Shown here in pieces: positions 24,068 through 31,659 of a stretch of 64,000 bases of DNA. Every line of letters begins with the position of its first letter. The first letter of the stretch is position 1. The DNA lies in assembly GCA_016212795.1 (NCBI GenBank), contig JACRDT010000042.1, positions 153,271-217,270 on the forward strand, read 5' to 3'. Position numbers and translations under genes: made by a program. The stretch comes from Elusimicrobiota bacterium. GTDB lineage: Bacteria; Elusimicrobiota; Elusimicrobia; UBA1565; UBA9628. Below the pieces are notes generated by a model. The model had not been told where the DNA came from. It searched no databases and saw only the letters and a program-made list of their open reading frames with translations.

Positions 24068-26472
24068 GATGGGATTCCAGCGCGGCGCATGAAGGTGCCC
24101 TCGATGCCGAAGAAGGCGTAGTAGGCGAGCCCCAGGCCGTAGGCCCCGAGCAGGGAGACCGCGGCCCCGGTGATGCCCCAGCGCGGGACGAGGACCAGGC
24201 ACAGCAGGAGGTTGCCCGCGCCGGCGGCGATGCTGCCCAGGACCGAGACGCGCAGGCCCGAGAGGTCCCTCGCGGCGAAGATGTTCGTGGCGATGCCGTG
24301 GGTCATGATGAGCGCGGCGGCGGCCGCGAAGGCCGCGGCCCAGTCGAGGCGGAACTCGTATCTCTTGCCGAACATGAACAGCGCGGCGCAGGCCACGGCG
24401 GTCAGGCCCAGCCAGGCGCCGACCGTCAGCGGCAAGCGGATGCGCCGGAAGGCGCTCCACGCCTGGGCCTGGCCCTCGGCGTCGCTCGAGACCGGGATGA
24501 GGACCGCGGTGAGCATGTACAGGAGCGAAAGGCTGACCTGGGCCGTGGCCGTGAAATAGGCGCTGAAGACGCCCACCTCGTGGGGGTCGAAGTGCCGGTT
24601 CAGGAGGAGCCTGGCCGGCGCCAGGACGCAGGCGAGGGTCAGGAGGTTGATCGCCGCCTCCAGGGAGTAGCGCGAGAGCGAGCGGAAGACCTGGGGATGG
24701 AACTGGAGGCTGAGATAGCCCCGGAGCCGGCGGATGGAATAGGAGGAGCCCAGGGCGAAGCTGAGGGACAGGGCCGCGATCAGGCGGCCGTGGTCGCTCG
24801 CGCCGAGCAGGAGGAAGAGGACGGGCGCGCTCAGGCCGTAGAGCGTCTCGGCCGCGCCCCGCTCGGAGAAGCGCCGCAGGCCCAGGAGCGGGCTCGAGAG
24901 GACGACGTAGGAGGCGTTGCACAGGGAGTAGAACAGCGCCAGGTGGAAGAGCCCGAGGGGGACGGCCAGCCACGCGGCGACGGCGTGCCGGAGGAGGAGG
25001 CAGGCAGCCAGGACGAGCGCGCCCCAGACCAGGAAGGCCGCGTAGCCCGTCGAGATGATGGCGCGGCGCTTCTCCTCGGAAGGCTCGGCGGAGAGGAACT
25101 TGCTCAGGGCGACGGGCAAGCCCATCATGGGCAGGATCTGCAGGAAGGCCGAGACGGCCAGGACGAGGTTGGCCTTCCCGTACTCCAGGGGGCCCAGCAG
25201 CCTGCCCGCGACGACCTGGGTCGCCAGGATCGACACCTTGGCCAGGCCGTAGAAGAGCCCGATGAGGGAGAACCCCTTGACGAAGGCCCGGACCTGCCTG
25301 GGCAGCGCCGCCGGAGGAGCGGCGCTGTGGGTGTTGGCGGCGCGGCGTCCCTGCGCCGCGCGGATGCGCTCCTGGAGCCTGCCGAATTCCTTGGCGTAGG
25401 TGTGCTCCCGGGCGCGCTCGACCCGGGAGCGCCTGAGGGCCTCGGTCTCGGTCTTGGAGAGATCCCTGGCGATCCGCGCCCAGTCTCCCGGCTTGTCGGC
25501 GATGTGGATCAGGTCCTTGTAGGGCGCGAGGCTGGGCAAGGGCGTGGCCAGCACGGGCCTGCCCATGGCGAGGCATTCGTAGATCTTGGCCGGGACGACG
25601 CCGAGATGGAACGGGGTGACGCGGTAGGGCATCAGGAAGGCGTCGAACCCCTCCAGGCGCTCGCGCAGCTTGTCGGGGGCCGTCGGCGCCAGCCTTGTCA
25701 CGCCCGCCGGCAGTTCGGCGTGCTTCCCCTTGAAGAACCCCGACATGGTGACCTGGAAGCCCGCGTCCAGGAGGGCCTGGAGGTATTCCGGGGCCAAGTC
25801 CGGACCCCAGGTGCCGTAGTAGCAGAACGACCGGATCGGGCTCCGGCCCGGCTTGACGTCGAAGAAATCATCGGCGACGCCTTGGTGGATCTGGGCCACG
25901 TCGGGGTGCTCGCCCTTCTTCTCGTTGAAGAGGTAGTCGGAGTCGCAGACCACCAGGTCCGCCCGCGACAAGAGGGCTCGCTCCAACTCGGGAAAGTCGC
26001 CGGGCGCGGACGGGTGCGCCCGGAAATTGGAGGCGCAGTCATAGACCACGGCGGAGGGCTCCAGCAGGCTGAGGAGGTCGAGGCTGGTGGCCGTCGGGAA
26101 GTAGACGATGACGAGAGGGTGGGGCCGCAGCCCCGCCGCTGTCAGGCGTTCGACGAGGTTCGGGAGGAACAGGTGCCTGTTGAAGAGCCGGAAGGTCCGG
26201 AGCGTGGGAGGGAAGACCCTGGGGGGGAAGACGCGGACGCCTCGGGGTGCTCCGTCGCCGGGGGGGCGGCTGTCCGCGCCGGTCGCGAACTCGAGGGCCT
26301 TCTTGCGCAGCCGGGAACAATCGGCCCAGGCGGGGTTGCGGAAGCCCGAGTTCTCGATGAAGAAGACCTCGTGCCCGGCCAGGGCGAATTGGCGCGCGAA
26401 GATCTGGTGGCGCTGCCAGGCCGCTCCCCAGTCGATGGAGCTGATGAAGACGATCTGCGGCAGGGGCGCCAT
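24064..26472 (-). CDS. Glycosyltransferase fused to a Wzx-type polysaccharide flippase
   Basis: 802 residues. Residues 1 to about 370 are a GT-B glycosyltransferase: IVFISSIDWGAAWQRHQIFA, CDSDYLFNEKKG, RSFCYYGTWGPDLAPEYL and VVPAKIYECLAMGRPVLATP. A short Ala/Pro linker (about 375-390) leads to a flippase of the MATE/Wzx type with some twelve helices: FSLIGLFYGLAKVSILATQ, GRLLGPLEYGKANLVLAVSA and LPMMGLPVALSKFLSAEPSEEK. No frameshift or stop lies at the join. Coupling the last sugar addition to flipping is an attractive idea. Start and stop overlap both operon neighbours. Confidence 0.82.
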   Translation of the reverse strand: MAPLPQIVFISSIDWGAAWQRHQIFARQFALAGHEVFFIENSGFRNPAWADCSRLRKKALEFATGADSRPPGDGAPRGVRVFPPRVFPPTLRTFRLFNRHLFLPNLVERLTAAGLRPHPLVIVYFPTATSLDLLSLLEPSAVVYDCASNFRAHPSAPGDFPELERALLSRADLVVCDSDYLFNEKKGEHPDVAQIHQGVADDFFDVKPGRSPIRSFCYYGTWGPDLAPEYLQALLDAGFQVTMSGFFKGKHAELPAGVTRLAPTAPDKLRERLEGFDAFLMPYRVTPFHLGVVPAKIYECLAMGRPVLATPLPSLAPYKDLIHIADKPGDWARIARDLSKTETEALRRSRVERAREHTYAKEFGRLQERIRAAQGRRAANTHSAAPPAALPRQVRAFVKGFSLIGLFYGLAKVSILATQVVAGRLLGPLEYGKANLVLAVSAFLQILPMMGLPVALSKFLSAEPSEEKRRAIISTGYAAFLVWGALVLAACLLLRHAVAAWLAVPLGLFHLALFYSLCNASYVVLSSPLLGLRRFSERGAAETLYGLSAPVLFLLLGASDHGRLIAALSLSFALGSSYSIRRLRGYLSLQFHPQVFRSLSRYSLEAAINLLTLACVLAPARLLLNRHFDPHEVGVFSAYFTATAQVSLSLLYMLTAVLIPVSSDAEGQAQAWSAFRRIRLPLTVGAWLGLTAVACAALFMFGKRYEFRLDWAAAFAAAAALIMTHGIATNIFAARDLSGLRVSVLGSIAAGAGNLLLCLVLVPRWGITGAAVSLLGAYGLGLAYYAFFGIEGTFMRRAGIPS

Positions 26473-27410
26473 CAGGACAGATACCAGCGGAGGGTGTCGG
26501 CGAGGCTCTCCCCGACCGGGATCCTCGGCGCCCAGCCGCTCAGGCGAGTGAGCTTGGCGTGGCTCCCGGCGAGCTCGGGGATGTCCACGCGCCGAATCAG
26601 GCGCGGGTCCTGGACGACGTCGATGCGGCAGCCCGACGCTGCCACGAGCAGGTCGAGCAGCCGGCCGATGCTCAGGGTCCTGCCGTAGCAGACGTTGTAG
26701 GTCTCGCCGCCGGCCCCGAGCTTCCCGATGTCGACCAGGGCCCGGGCCGCGTCGCGGACGTCGACGTAGTCGCGCCGCGCCGTGAGGTTGCCGGTCAGCA
26801 CCCTGCCGCGGCGCGGGCCGGCGGCGATGGCCGCGATCTGGCGGGAGAAGGTCCCGGGCGCGAGGCAGTCCGGTATGCCCGGGCCGGACACGTTGAAGAT
26901 GCGGGCCGTCATGACCTTGAACCCGAGATGGGCGTAGGAGCGGGCGGCCAGGGACTGGCAGAGCTTGCTGCGGCCGTAGGCCGTCACGGGGTCGGGCGGG
27001 GTGCTCTCGGTGGCCGTTCCCCTAACGGGGCCGTATTCGGCGGAAGAGCCCGAGACGACCACGGAGCAGGGGCGTCCTCCGGGGACGCGTCGCAAGGCCT
27101 CGAAGAGGCCGATGGTGGCGCTGACGTGGGCCTTCCAGAGTTGGGCCGGCGGCAGGGGCCGGGTGGTCCCGGCCAGATGGAAGACGAGCGTCGGCCGGAC
27201 CCGCCGGACGAGTTCGCGCGCCGCGGCCGGGTCGATGAGGTCGCAGGGGACGATCCCCGGGCCCGCCACGATGTCGGTCCGGACGATCCTGGCGGCGGGC
27301 GAGCGCGCCTTGAGCTCGCGCCCGAGGTGGCGGCCGAGGAAGCCCGCGGCGCCGGTGATTAGAATCACTTTCCTCCCCCTACGGGGGAGGAAAGCAGCTG
27401 AGGGGGGCAT
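26472..27410 (-). CDS. NAD-dependent nucleotide-sugar epimerase/reductase (RMD-like SDR)
   Basis: 312 residues. Extended SDR fold: VILITGAAGFLGRHLGREL, LVFHLAGTTRPL, the catalytic Ser of VVSGSSAEYG and the YGRSK motif (YxxxK) near residue 150. GVLTG-type substrate loop RVLTGNLTARRDYVDVRDAARA is typical of GDP-6-deoxymannose reductase and similar epimerases; the exact sugar is not determined. A perfect 12-bp palindrome falls within codons 6-15. ATG 27410 has AAGGA 9 bases upstream; an in-frame GTG at codon 15 is an alternative start. It overlaps the downstream gene by one base. Confidence 0.8.
   Translation of the reverse strand: MPPSAAFLPRRGRKVILITGAAGFLGRHLGRELKARSPAARIVRTDIVAGPGIVPCDLIDPAAARELVRRVRPTLVFHLAGTTRPLPPAQLWKAHVSATIGLFEALRRVPGGRPCSVVVSGSSAEYGPVRGTATESTPPDPVTAYGRSKLCQSLAARSYAHLGFKVMTARIFNVSGPGIPDCLAPGTFSRQIAAIAAGPRRGRVLTGNLTARRDYVDVRDAARALVDIGKLGAGGETYNVCYGRTLSIGRLLDLLVAASGCRIDVVQDPRLIRRVDIPELAGSHAKLTRLSGWAPRIPVGESLADTLRWYLS
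27368..27394. repeat. Perfect 12-bp inverted repeat inside the 5' end of a gene
   Basis: CTTTCCTCCCCC and GGGGGAGGAAAG flank a 3-base loop within the first codons of the epimerase gene. Next to it lies CCCCCCTCAGCTGCT, which matches the motif in the 9970-10086 element, so a repeat family may have inserted here. Confidence 0.5.
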
Positions 27411-27423
27411 GTCGTCCGTTCCT

Positions 27424-28416
27424 TCAGATGTTGTAGAGCCCCGTCTTGTAGCCCTTGAGGTTCGCCCGAAGGTAGTCGATGGCGTGCACCAGGCCCTCCT
27501 CCAGCGAGTACTTGGGCTTCCAGCCCAGGAGCTTGCGGGCCTTGCGGTTGTCGCAGTGGAGGAGCTGGACCTCGGAGCGCGCCGGACGGACCCGGTTGCG
27601 GTCCTGGAGGAAGGGGACCTTGACGCCGAGCAGCTTCATCGCCAGCTTGGCCGTGTCGCCGATGGTGACCGCCCGGCCCGAGCCGAGGTTGACGACCTCG
27701 CCGATGGTCGAGCGCTCGGCGGCGATGGCCAGGAACCCGGCGACCGTGTCGGCGACGAAGGTGAAGTCCCTGGCGGTCCCCAGCGAGCCCAGGCGCAGGG
27801 CCTTGGCGCCGGAGAGGAGCTGGGTGATGACCGTCGGGATGACGGCCCGGGCCGACTGCCTGGGGCCGTAGGTGTTGAAAGGGCGCGCGATGGCCACGGG
27901 CAGGCCGAAGCTCCGGTGGTAGCTTTCGGCCATGTGGTCGGCGCCGATCTTGGAGGCCGAATAGGGGGATTGGCCCTGGAGAGGGTGGCGCTCGTCGATC
28001 GGGGTGTAGAGCGCGCTCCCGTAGACCTCCGAGGTCGAGGTGTGCACGAGCTTTTTGGTCTTGTGGCGGCGGCAGGCCTCGAGGACGTTCAAGGTGCCGC
28101 GCACGTTGGTCGCGACGAAGCTCTCGGGCGCGGCGTAGGAATACGGGATCGAGATGAGGGCCGCCAGGTGGAAGACCACCTCCCGGTCCCGGACCAGCTC
28201 GTGGACGAAGGCCGAGTCGGTGATGTCGCCCGGCCAGACGTCCACGCGGGGCGAGAGGCTCTCATCGAGGTCCTCCAGGAAGCCCCAGTGGTTGCGGGAG
28301 TTGTAGCGCACCAAGGCCCGCACCTTGGCCCCTTGGCGGGCAAGTTCCTCCGTCAGGTGGCTTGCGATGAAGCCGCCGGCTCCGGTCACCAACACGCGAG
28401 TGCCCTTCCAATTCAT
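27424..28416 (-). CDS. legB: NAD-dependent 4,6-dehydratase, LegB-like
   Basis: 330 residues. Extended SDR: RVLVTGAGGFIASHLTEELA, RYNSRNHWGFLEDL, VVFHLAALISIPYSYAAPES, STSEVYGSA and YSASKIGADHMAESYHRSFG with the catalytic YxxxK. The combination with SIPYSY and GDITDSAFV resembles the LegB group (TIGR04180 type), first enzyme of legionaminic acid synthesis. LegC, NeuC/LegG, NeuB/LegI and CMP-transferases elsewhere in the window support the call. ATG 28416 begins just before the SDR fold; TAAAAT lies 8 bases upstream. Confidence 0.8.
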   Translation of the reverse strand: MNWKGTRVLVTGAGGFIASHLTEELARQGAKVRALVRYNSRNHWGFLEDLDESLSPRVDVWPGDITDSAFVHELVRDREVVFHLAALISIPYSYAAPESFVATNVRGTLNVLEACRRHKTKKLVHTSTSEVYGSALYTPIDERHPLQGQSPYSASKIGADHMAESYHRSFGLPVAIARPFNTYGPRQSARAVIPTVITQLLSGAKALRLGSLGTARDFTFVADTVAGFLAIAAERSTIGEVVNLGSGRAVTIGDTAKLAMKLLGVKVPFLQDRNRVRPARSEVQLLHCDNRKARKLLGWKPKYSLEEGLVHAIDYLRANLKGYKTGLYNI

Positions 28417-28424
28417 AAGGAGAT

Positions 28425-28458
28425 ATTTTACCATTTGCCAGATAACGACTCACCTCTC
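28425..28458 (-). promoter_or_regulatory. legB promoter with shared upstream element
   Basis: The minus strand reads GAGAGGTGAGTCGTT, then a 7-base spacer, then AAATGGTAAAAT, 8 bases before the legB ATG. TGGTAAAAT forms an extended -10. The upstream element matches that before the gene at 9943 at 14 of 15 positions. Confidence 0.5.
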
Positions 28459-28466
28459 TTGCCGTG

Positions 28467-29810
28467 ATGAGCGATGATTCACTGACCACGCATTTCGAGC
28501 GCCCCGGGCCATCCCTGGCCGGCCGCCTGCGGGCGGGGTGTCTCCGGCTGGCGGGCCGGCTGGCCCTGCCGGCCGCCTTGCTGGGCGTGGCCCTGGCGTT
28601 GGCGGAGGGCGTCGCCCGGGGGGTCTGGAGGAGCGTGGGCGGCCCGACCAAGCTCAAGGCCTACGCGGAGGCCCTCGCCTCCTTGCGCGCCTACCGCTTC
28701 TACCCCGGGCCCGGGCTGGTCCTCCCCGTCCCAGGCGGGGTGGTCGTCCATCATGGGCGAGGGTTCACGGACCTGTATACGGCCAACGACGCCCTGGGGA
28801 TGGGTTTCGGATCGTTCGACGGTGGGCTGGACCGCAGGCCGGTTCGGGCCGTGGCCATCGGGGATTGCTCCACCCGGGGGGACGGGTCCCTGGACGCGGC
28901 CAGCCAGGGGTGGGCCGCCCTGGTCGAGAAGCGTCTGGACTGGCTCGACCTCGTCAATCTCGGCGACGCCGGGGCCGGCAATCTCCAGCAGACGACCTTC
29001 TACGGCAGGCTGGCTCCCGCCGTCGAGCACGGCTGGGTGGTCCTCGATTTCCACGCGAGCGACGATTTCACGGACAACGGCCAGCCCTTCGATTGGAACC
29101 AGGCGCTCGCGGGGCTCCCCGCCGGGGAGGACCCCAACGCCGTGCTCGCGGGCATCCAGGAGTCCCTCGTGTTCCAGCGGGGCTACGACTTCATGCTCCG
29201 CTCGCCCGTCAGGTCGGCCGCGGTCTGGGCGGGGCTCGCGTGGGCGCAGGGGGCGCTGGGCGGCGACGCGGTCCCGCCCGGGGTCCGCGCCTGGAAGGCC
29301 CGTTACGCCCGGCTCAGGGAGGAGGCCCGCGACCCCAGGTTGCCCGACGAGGCGCGCCGTCTGGCTGACGCCAACCTGGGCGCCCCCCGGTTCGTGCCGC
29401 GGGCCGAAGGCCGGCCGTTCGACATGCGGCTCCTGCCGTTCCATGGCGACCCGGCGCAAGCCGCGAGGCTCGCCCGGCACTCGGCGGGCCTGATCAACGC
29501 GTTCCACGCCGCGTTGCGGCGCGAGGGCAGGCGTCTGGTCCTGGTCGTCCACCCCGCGATGCCGGAGGTCTACCTGAGGAGGAAGGACTGGACCCTTCTC
29601 CGGGCCGACATGGGTCTTGCCCGCGGACTGCTCAAGGCGTCGTTGGACAAGGACCTGCCGGTGCTCGACCTGGCCGGGCCCCTGCGCAAGGCCGCGCGGG
29701 AGACGCCCGCCCCGCTGTACTGGTTCGAGGACGGCGCGTACAACCCCGAGGGCCACGCCGTCGTCGCGCAGGCCGTCGCCGCGTTCCTGTCGAAGACGAT
29801 CCCGCGCTAG
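28467..29810 (+). CDS. SGNH/GDSL-hydrolase-like membrane-anchored protein
   Basis: 447 residues. One N-terminal hydrophobic helix (ALPAALLGVALALAEGVARG, about 30-50) anchors a periplasmic part. SGNH blocks are visible: VAIGDCSTRGDG (block I nucleophile Ser), LVNLGDAGAGNLQ (block II), and YNPEGHAVVAQAVAAFL near the C-terminus (block V His). Such proteins add or remove acyl groups on surface glycans (AlgJ/PatB-like). An in-frame GTG lies one codon before the chosen ATG. It is divergent from the legB operon, and its end overlaps the convergent GT2 gene by 4 bases. Confidence 0.65.
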   Translation: MSDDSLTTHFERPGPSLAGRLRAGCLRLAGRLALPAALLGVALALAEGVARGVWRSVGGPTKLKAYAEALASLRAYRFYPGPGLVLPVPGGVVVHHGRGFTDLYTANDALGMGFGSFDGGLDRRPVRAVAIGDCSTRGDGSLDAASQGWAALVEKRLDWLDLVNLGDAGAGNLQQTTFYGRLAPAVEHGWVVLDFHASDDFTDNGQPFDWNQALAGLPAGEDPNAVLAGIQESLVFQRGYDFMLRSPVRSAAVWAGLAWAQGALGGDAVPPGVRAWKARYARLREEARDPRLPDEARRLADANLGAPRFVPRAEGRPFDMRLLPFHGDPAQAARLARHSAGLINAFHAALRREGRRLVLVVHPAMPEVYLRRKDWTLLRADMGLARGLLKASLDKDLPVLDLAGPLRKAARETPAPLYWFEDGAYNPEGHAVVAQAVAAFLSKTIPR

Positions 29811-30754
29811 CCCAACTTCCGCAGCCAGCGGGGCAGGACCCTCCGGAGGGCCCACTGGAGGGCGCGGACGATGTTCTTGGCCTCGAAGGGGTAGGTCGCG
29901 AGCATCTTGAGGGCGTAGCGCCGGCAGGCCTGCGGGTCGCCGCCCGATTCCAGGAACTGGCTCAGGCCCGAGCGGTAGGCCGCGGCGAGGCGCTTGCGCA
30001 TGCGCAGGCGGTCCAGGAGGCCGGGGTTGTCCCCGAAGTACTCCTCGAAGTGGCTCATGAGGAGGGTCACGAGGTTCTGGTGGTGGTAGTCGATGCGGCT
30101 CGACGCCGACGACCCGCGCAGGGGGTACTCGCCCAGCACCTCGTCGACGAAGCGGAAGGTCCCGATGCGGCTGAGCCTCATCCAGAAGTCGTAGTCCTCG
30201 ACCGTGTTGAACTCCGGGTCCTCGCGAAACCCCCCGATCTGGAGCGCCAGGTCCTTGCGGAAGACCGCGGCGGAGGGAGAGACCGCGTTGGCGCCCAGGA
30301 GGAGCCGCTCGTACATCCGCTTGACCGCCGGGCCCTTGCGCAGGACGCGCACGGTCTTGCCGTCCCTGGTGACCGCGATGTGGTGGCCCACGAGGGCGGT
30401 CTCGGGGTGGAGGTCGAACTCCCGCACCATGGCCGAAAGCTTCCGCGGCCGCCAGAGGTCGTCGTGGTCGAGCAGCGCGATGAGCCCGCCCGCGGCGGCG
30501 CGCATCCCGGTGTTGCGGGCCCCGGCGATCTTCTTGTTCCGCTGGAGGATGGCCTTGCCCGGGAGGCCGTGCCTCTCCAGGTAGGACGTCGCGACCCGGT
30601 GGGTGTCGTCCTTCGAGCCGTCGTCCACCACGACGACCTCGTAGTCCCGGTAGGTCTGAGCCCGGACGGAGTCGAGGGTCTCCTCGAGGAAGGCGGCCGC
30701 GTTGAAGGCCGGGATGACGACGGAGACCCTGGGGGGCCGGTCGGGCTGGGTCAC
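29807..30754 (-). CDS. Family 2 glycosyltransferase
   Basis: 315 residues from GTG 30754. GT-A features: VSVVIPAFNAAAFLEETLDS, VVVVDDGSKDDTH, ARNTGMRAAAGG, the DHDDLW metal site near residue 95 and EDYDFWMRL as the catalytic ED region. The C-terminal 90 residues are helical and basic. It adds a sugar to a lipid-linked intermediate or glycan chain at the cytoplasmic face. The GTG overlaps the upstream stop by 4 bases (GTGA). It is the last gene of the leftward operon starting at 35965. Confidence 0.88.
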   Translation of the reverse strand: MTQPDRPPRVSVVIPAFNAAAFLEETLDSVRAQTYRDYEVVVVDDGSKDDTHRVATSYLERHGLPGKAILQRNKKIAGARNTGMRAAAGGLIALLDHDDLWRPRKLSAMVREFDLHPETALVGHHIAVTRDGKTVRVLRKGPAVKRMYERLLLGANAVSPSAAVFRKDLALQIGGFREDPEFNTVEDYDFWMRLSRIGTFRFVDEVLGEYPLRGSSASSRIDYHHQNLVTLLMSHFEEYFGDNPGLLDRLRMRKRLAAAYRSGLSQFLESGGDPQACRRYALKMLATYPFEAKNIVRALQWALRRVLPRWLRKLG

Positions 30755-31647
30755 GCCTTCATGGTCCGTTTCATGTGCATGAGCCCTTCCTCCAGGGCCA
30801 TGGGGGCGACGCCTAGGTCTTTCTGCATGCGCCTGGTCGAGAGCGCGGTGTTCTTGGGCCGCGGCGCGATGTCGGGGAAGAAGGAGCTCCCGACGGCCTG
30901 CACGAGCTTGCAGTCGAGCCGGAAGACGGACGCCACCTTGAGGGCGAACTGGTAGCGGTTCACCACGTCCTTGCCGGCCAGGTGGATGACCCCGCGGGGC
31001 TTCTTCCTGACGGCGGCCCACAGGGCCCGGCCGCACTGGATGTTGAAGAGGGGGTTCTCGTAGACGTCGTCGACCATGTGGATGCGCTCGCCCCGGAGGA
31101 GCTTGTCGTAGATCCAAGTGGCCGTGTTGGGCCTGCCCACCACGTGGTTCCAGCCGTACATGAGGATGGGGCGCACGATGGCGTAGCTCGTGAGGGTCTC
31201 CGAGACCAGCTTCTCGCACTCGGCCTTGAGCCGCCCGTACTTGTTGACGGGGCGCACCGGGTCGGTCTCGCGGTAGGGGGGGCGGGCGCCGTCGAAGACC
31301 GCGTTCGTCGAGACGTAGATGAGGTGGGTCCCCGTCCTCCGGCAGGCCGAGCTGATGTTCAGGGTCCCGACGATGTTGGACTCGAGGCTCTCGGCGTAGT
31401 GGTTCTCGACGTAGTCGACGCTGGCGATGCCCGCCGCGTGGATGACGGCGTCGAACGCGTCGCGGGCGAAGAGCCGGTCGACCGAGCGCTTGTCGCGGAT
31501 GTCGCAGACGAGGTGCCTGGCCTTCGGGCTCGCGACGGCGTAGGAGCGCTGGTGCAGCCCGAGGATGCGCCAGCCCGCGGGGGTGGTCTCCTCGAGCCCC
31601 CTGCCCAGGAGCCCCGTGGAGCCCGTCAACAGGACTGTTCCTTTCAT
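30751..31647 (-). CDS. dTDP-4-dehydrorhamnose reductase-like SDR
   Basis: 298 residues. RmlD-type SDR: VLLTGSTGLLGRGLEE, CDIRDKRSVDRLF, VIHAAGIASVDYVENH, YVSTNAVFDGARPPYRETDP and VNKYGRLKAECEKLV carrying the YxxxK pair. These match RmlD proteins, which reduce 4-keto-6-deoxy sugars. There are no rmlABC genes in the window, so the substrate may be another keto-sugar of this locus. It sits 12 bases downstream of the ABC transporter gene and overlaps the GT2 gene. Confidence 0.8.
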   Translation of the reverse strand: MKGTVLLTGSTGLLGRGLEETTPAGWRILGLHQRSYAVASPKARHLVCDIRDKRSVDRLFARDAFDAVIHAAGIASVDYVENHYAESLESNIVGTLNISSACRRTGTHLIYVSTNAVFDGARPPYRETDPVRPVNKYGRLKAECEKLVSETLTSYAIVRPILMYGWNHVVGRPNTATWIYDKLLRGERIHMVDDVYENPLFNIQCGRALWAAVRKKPRGVIHLAGKDVVNRYQFALKVASVFRLDCKLVQAVGSSFFPDIAPRPKNTALSTRRMQKDLGVAPMALEEGLMHMKRTMKA

Positions 31648-31659
31648 CCGATCTGTCTC

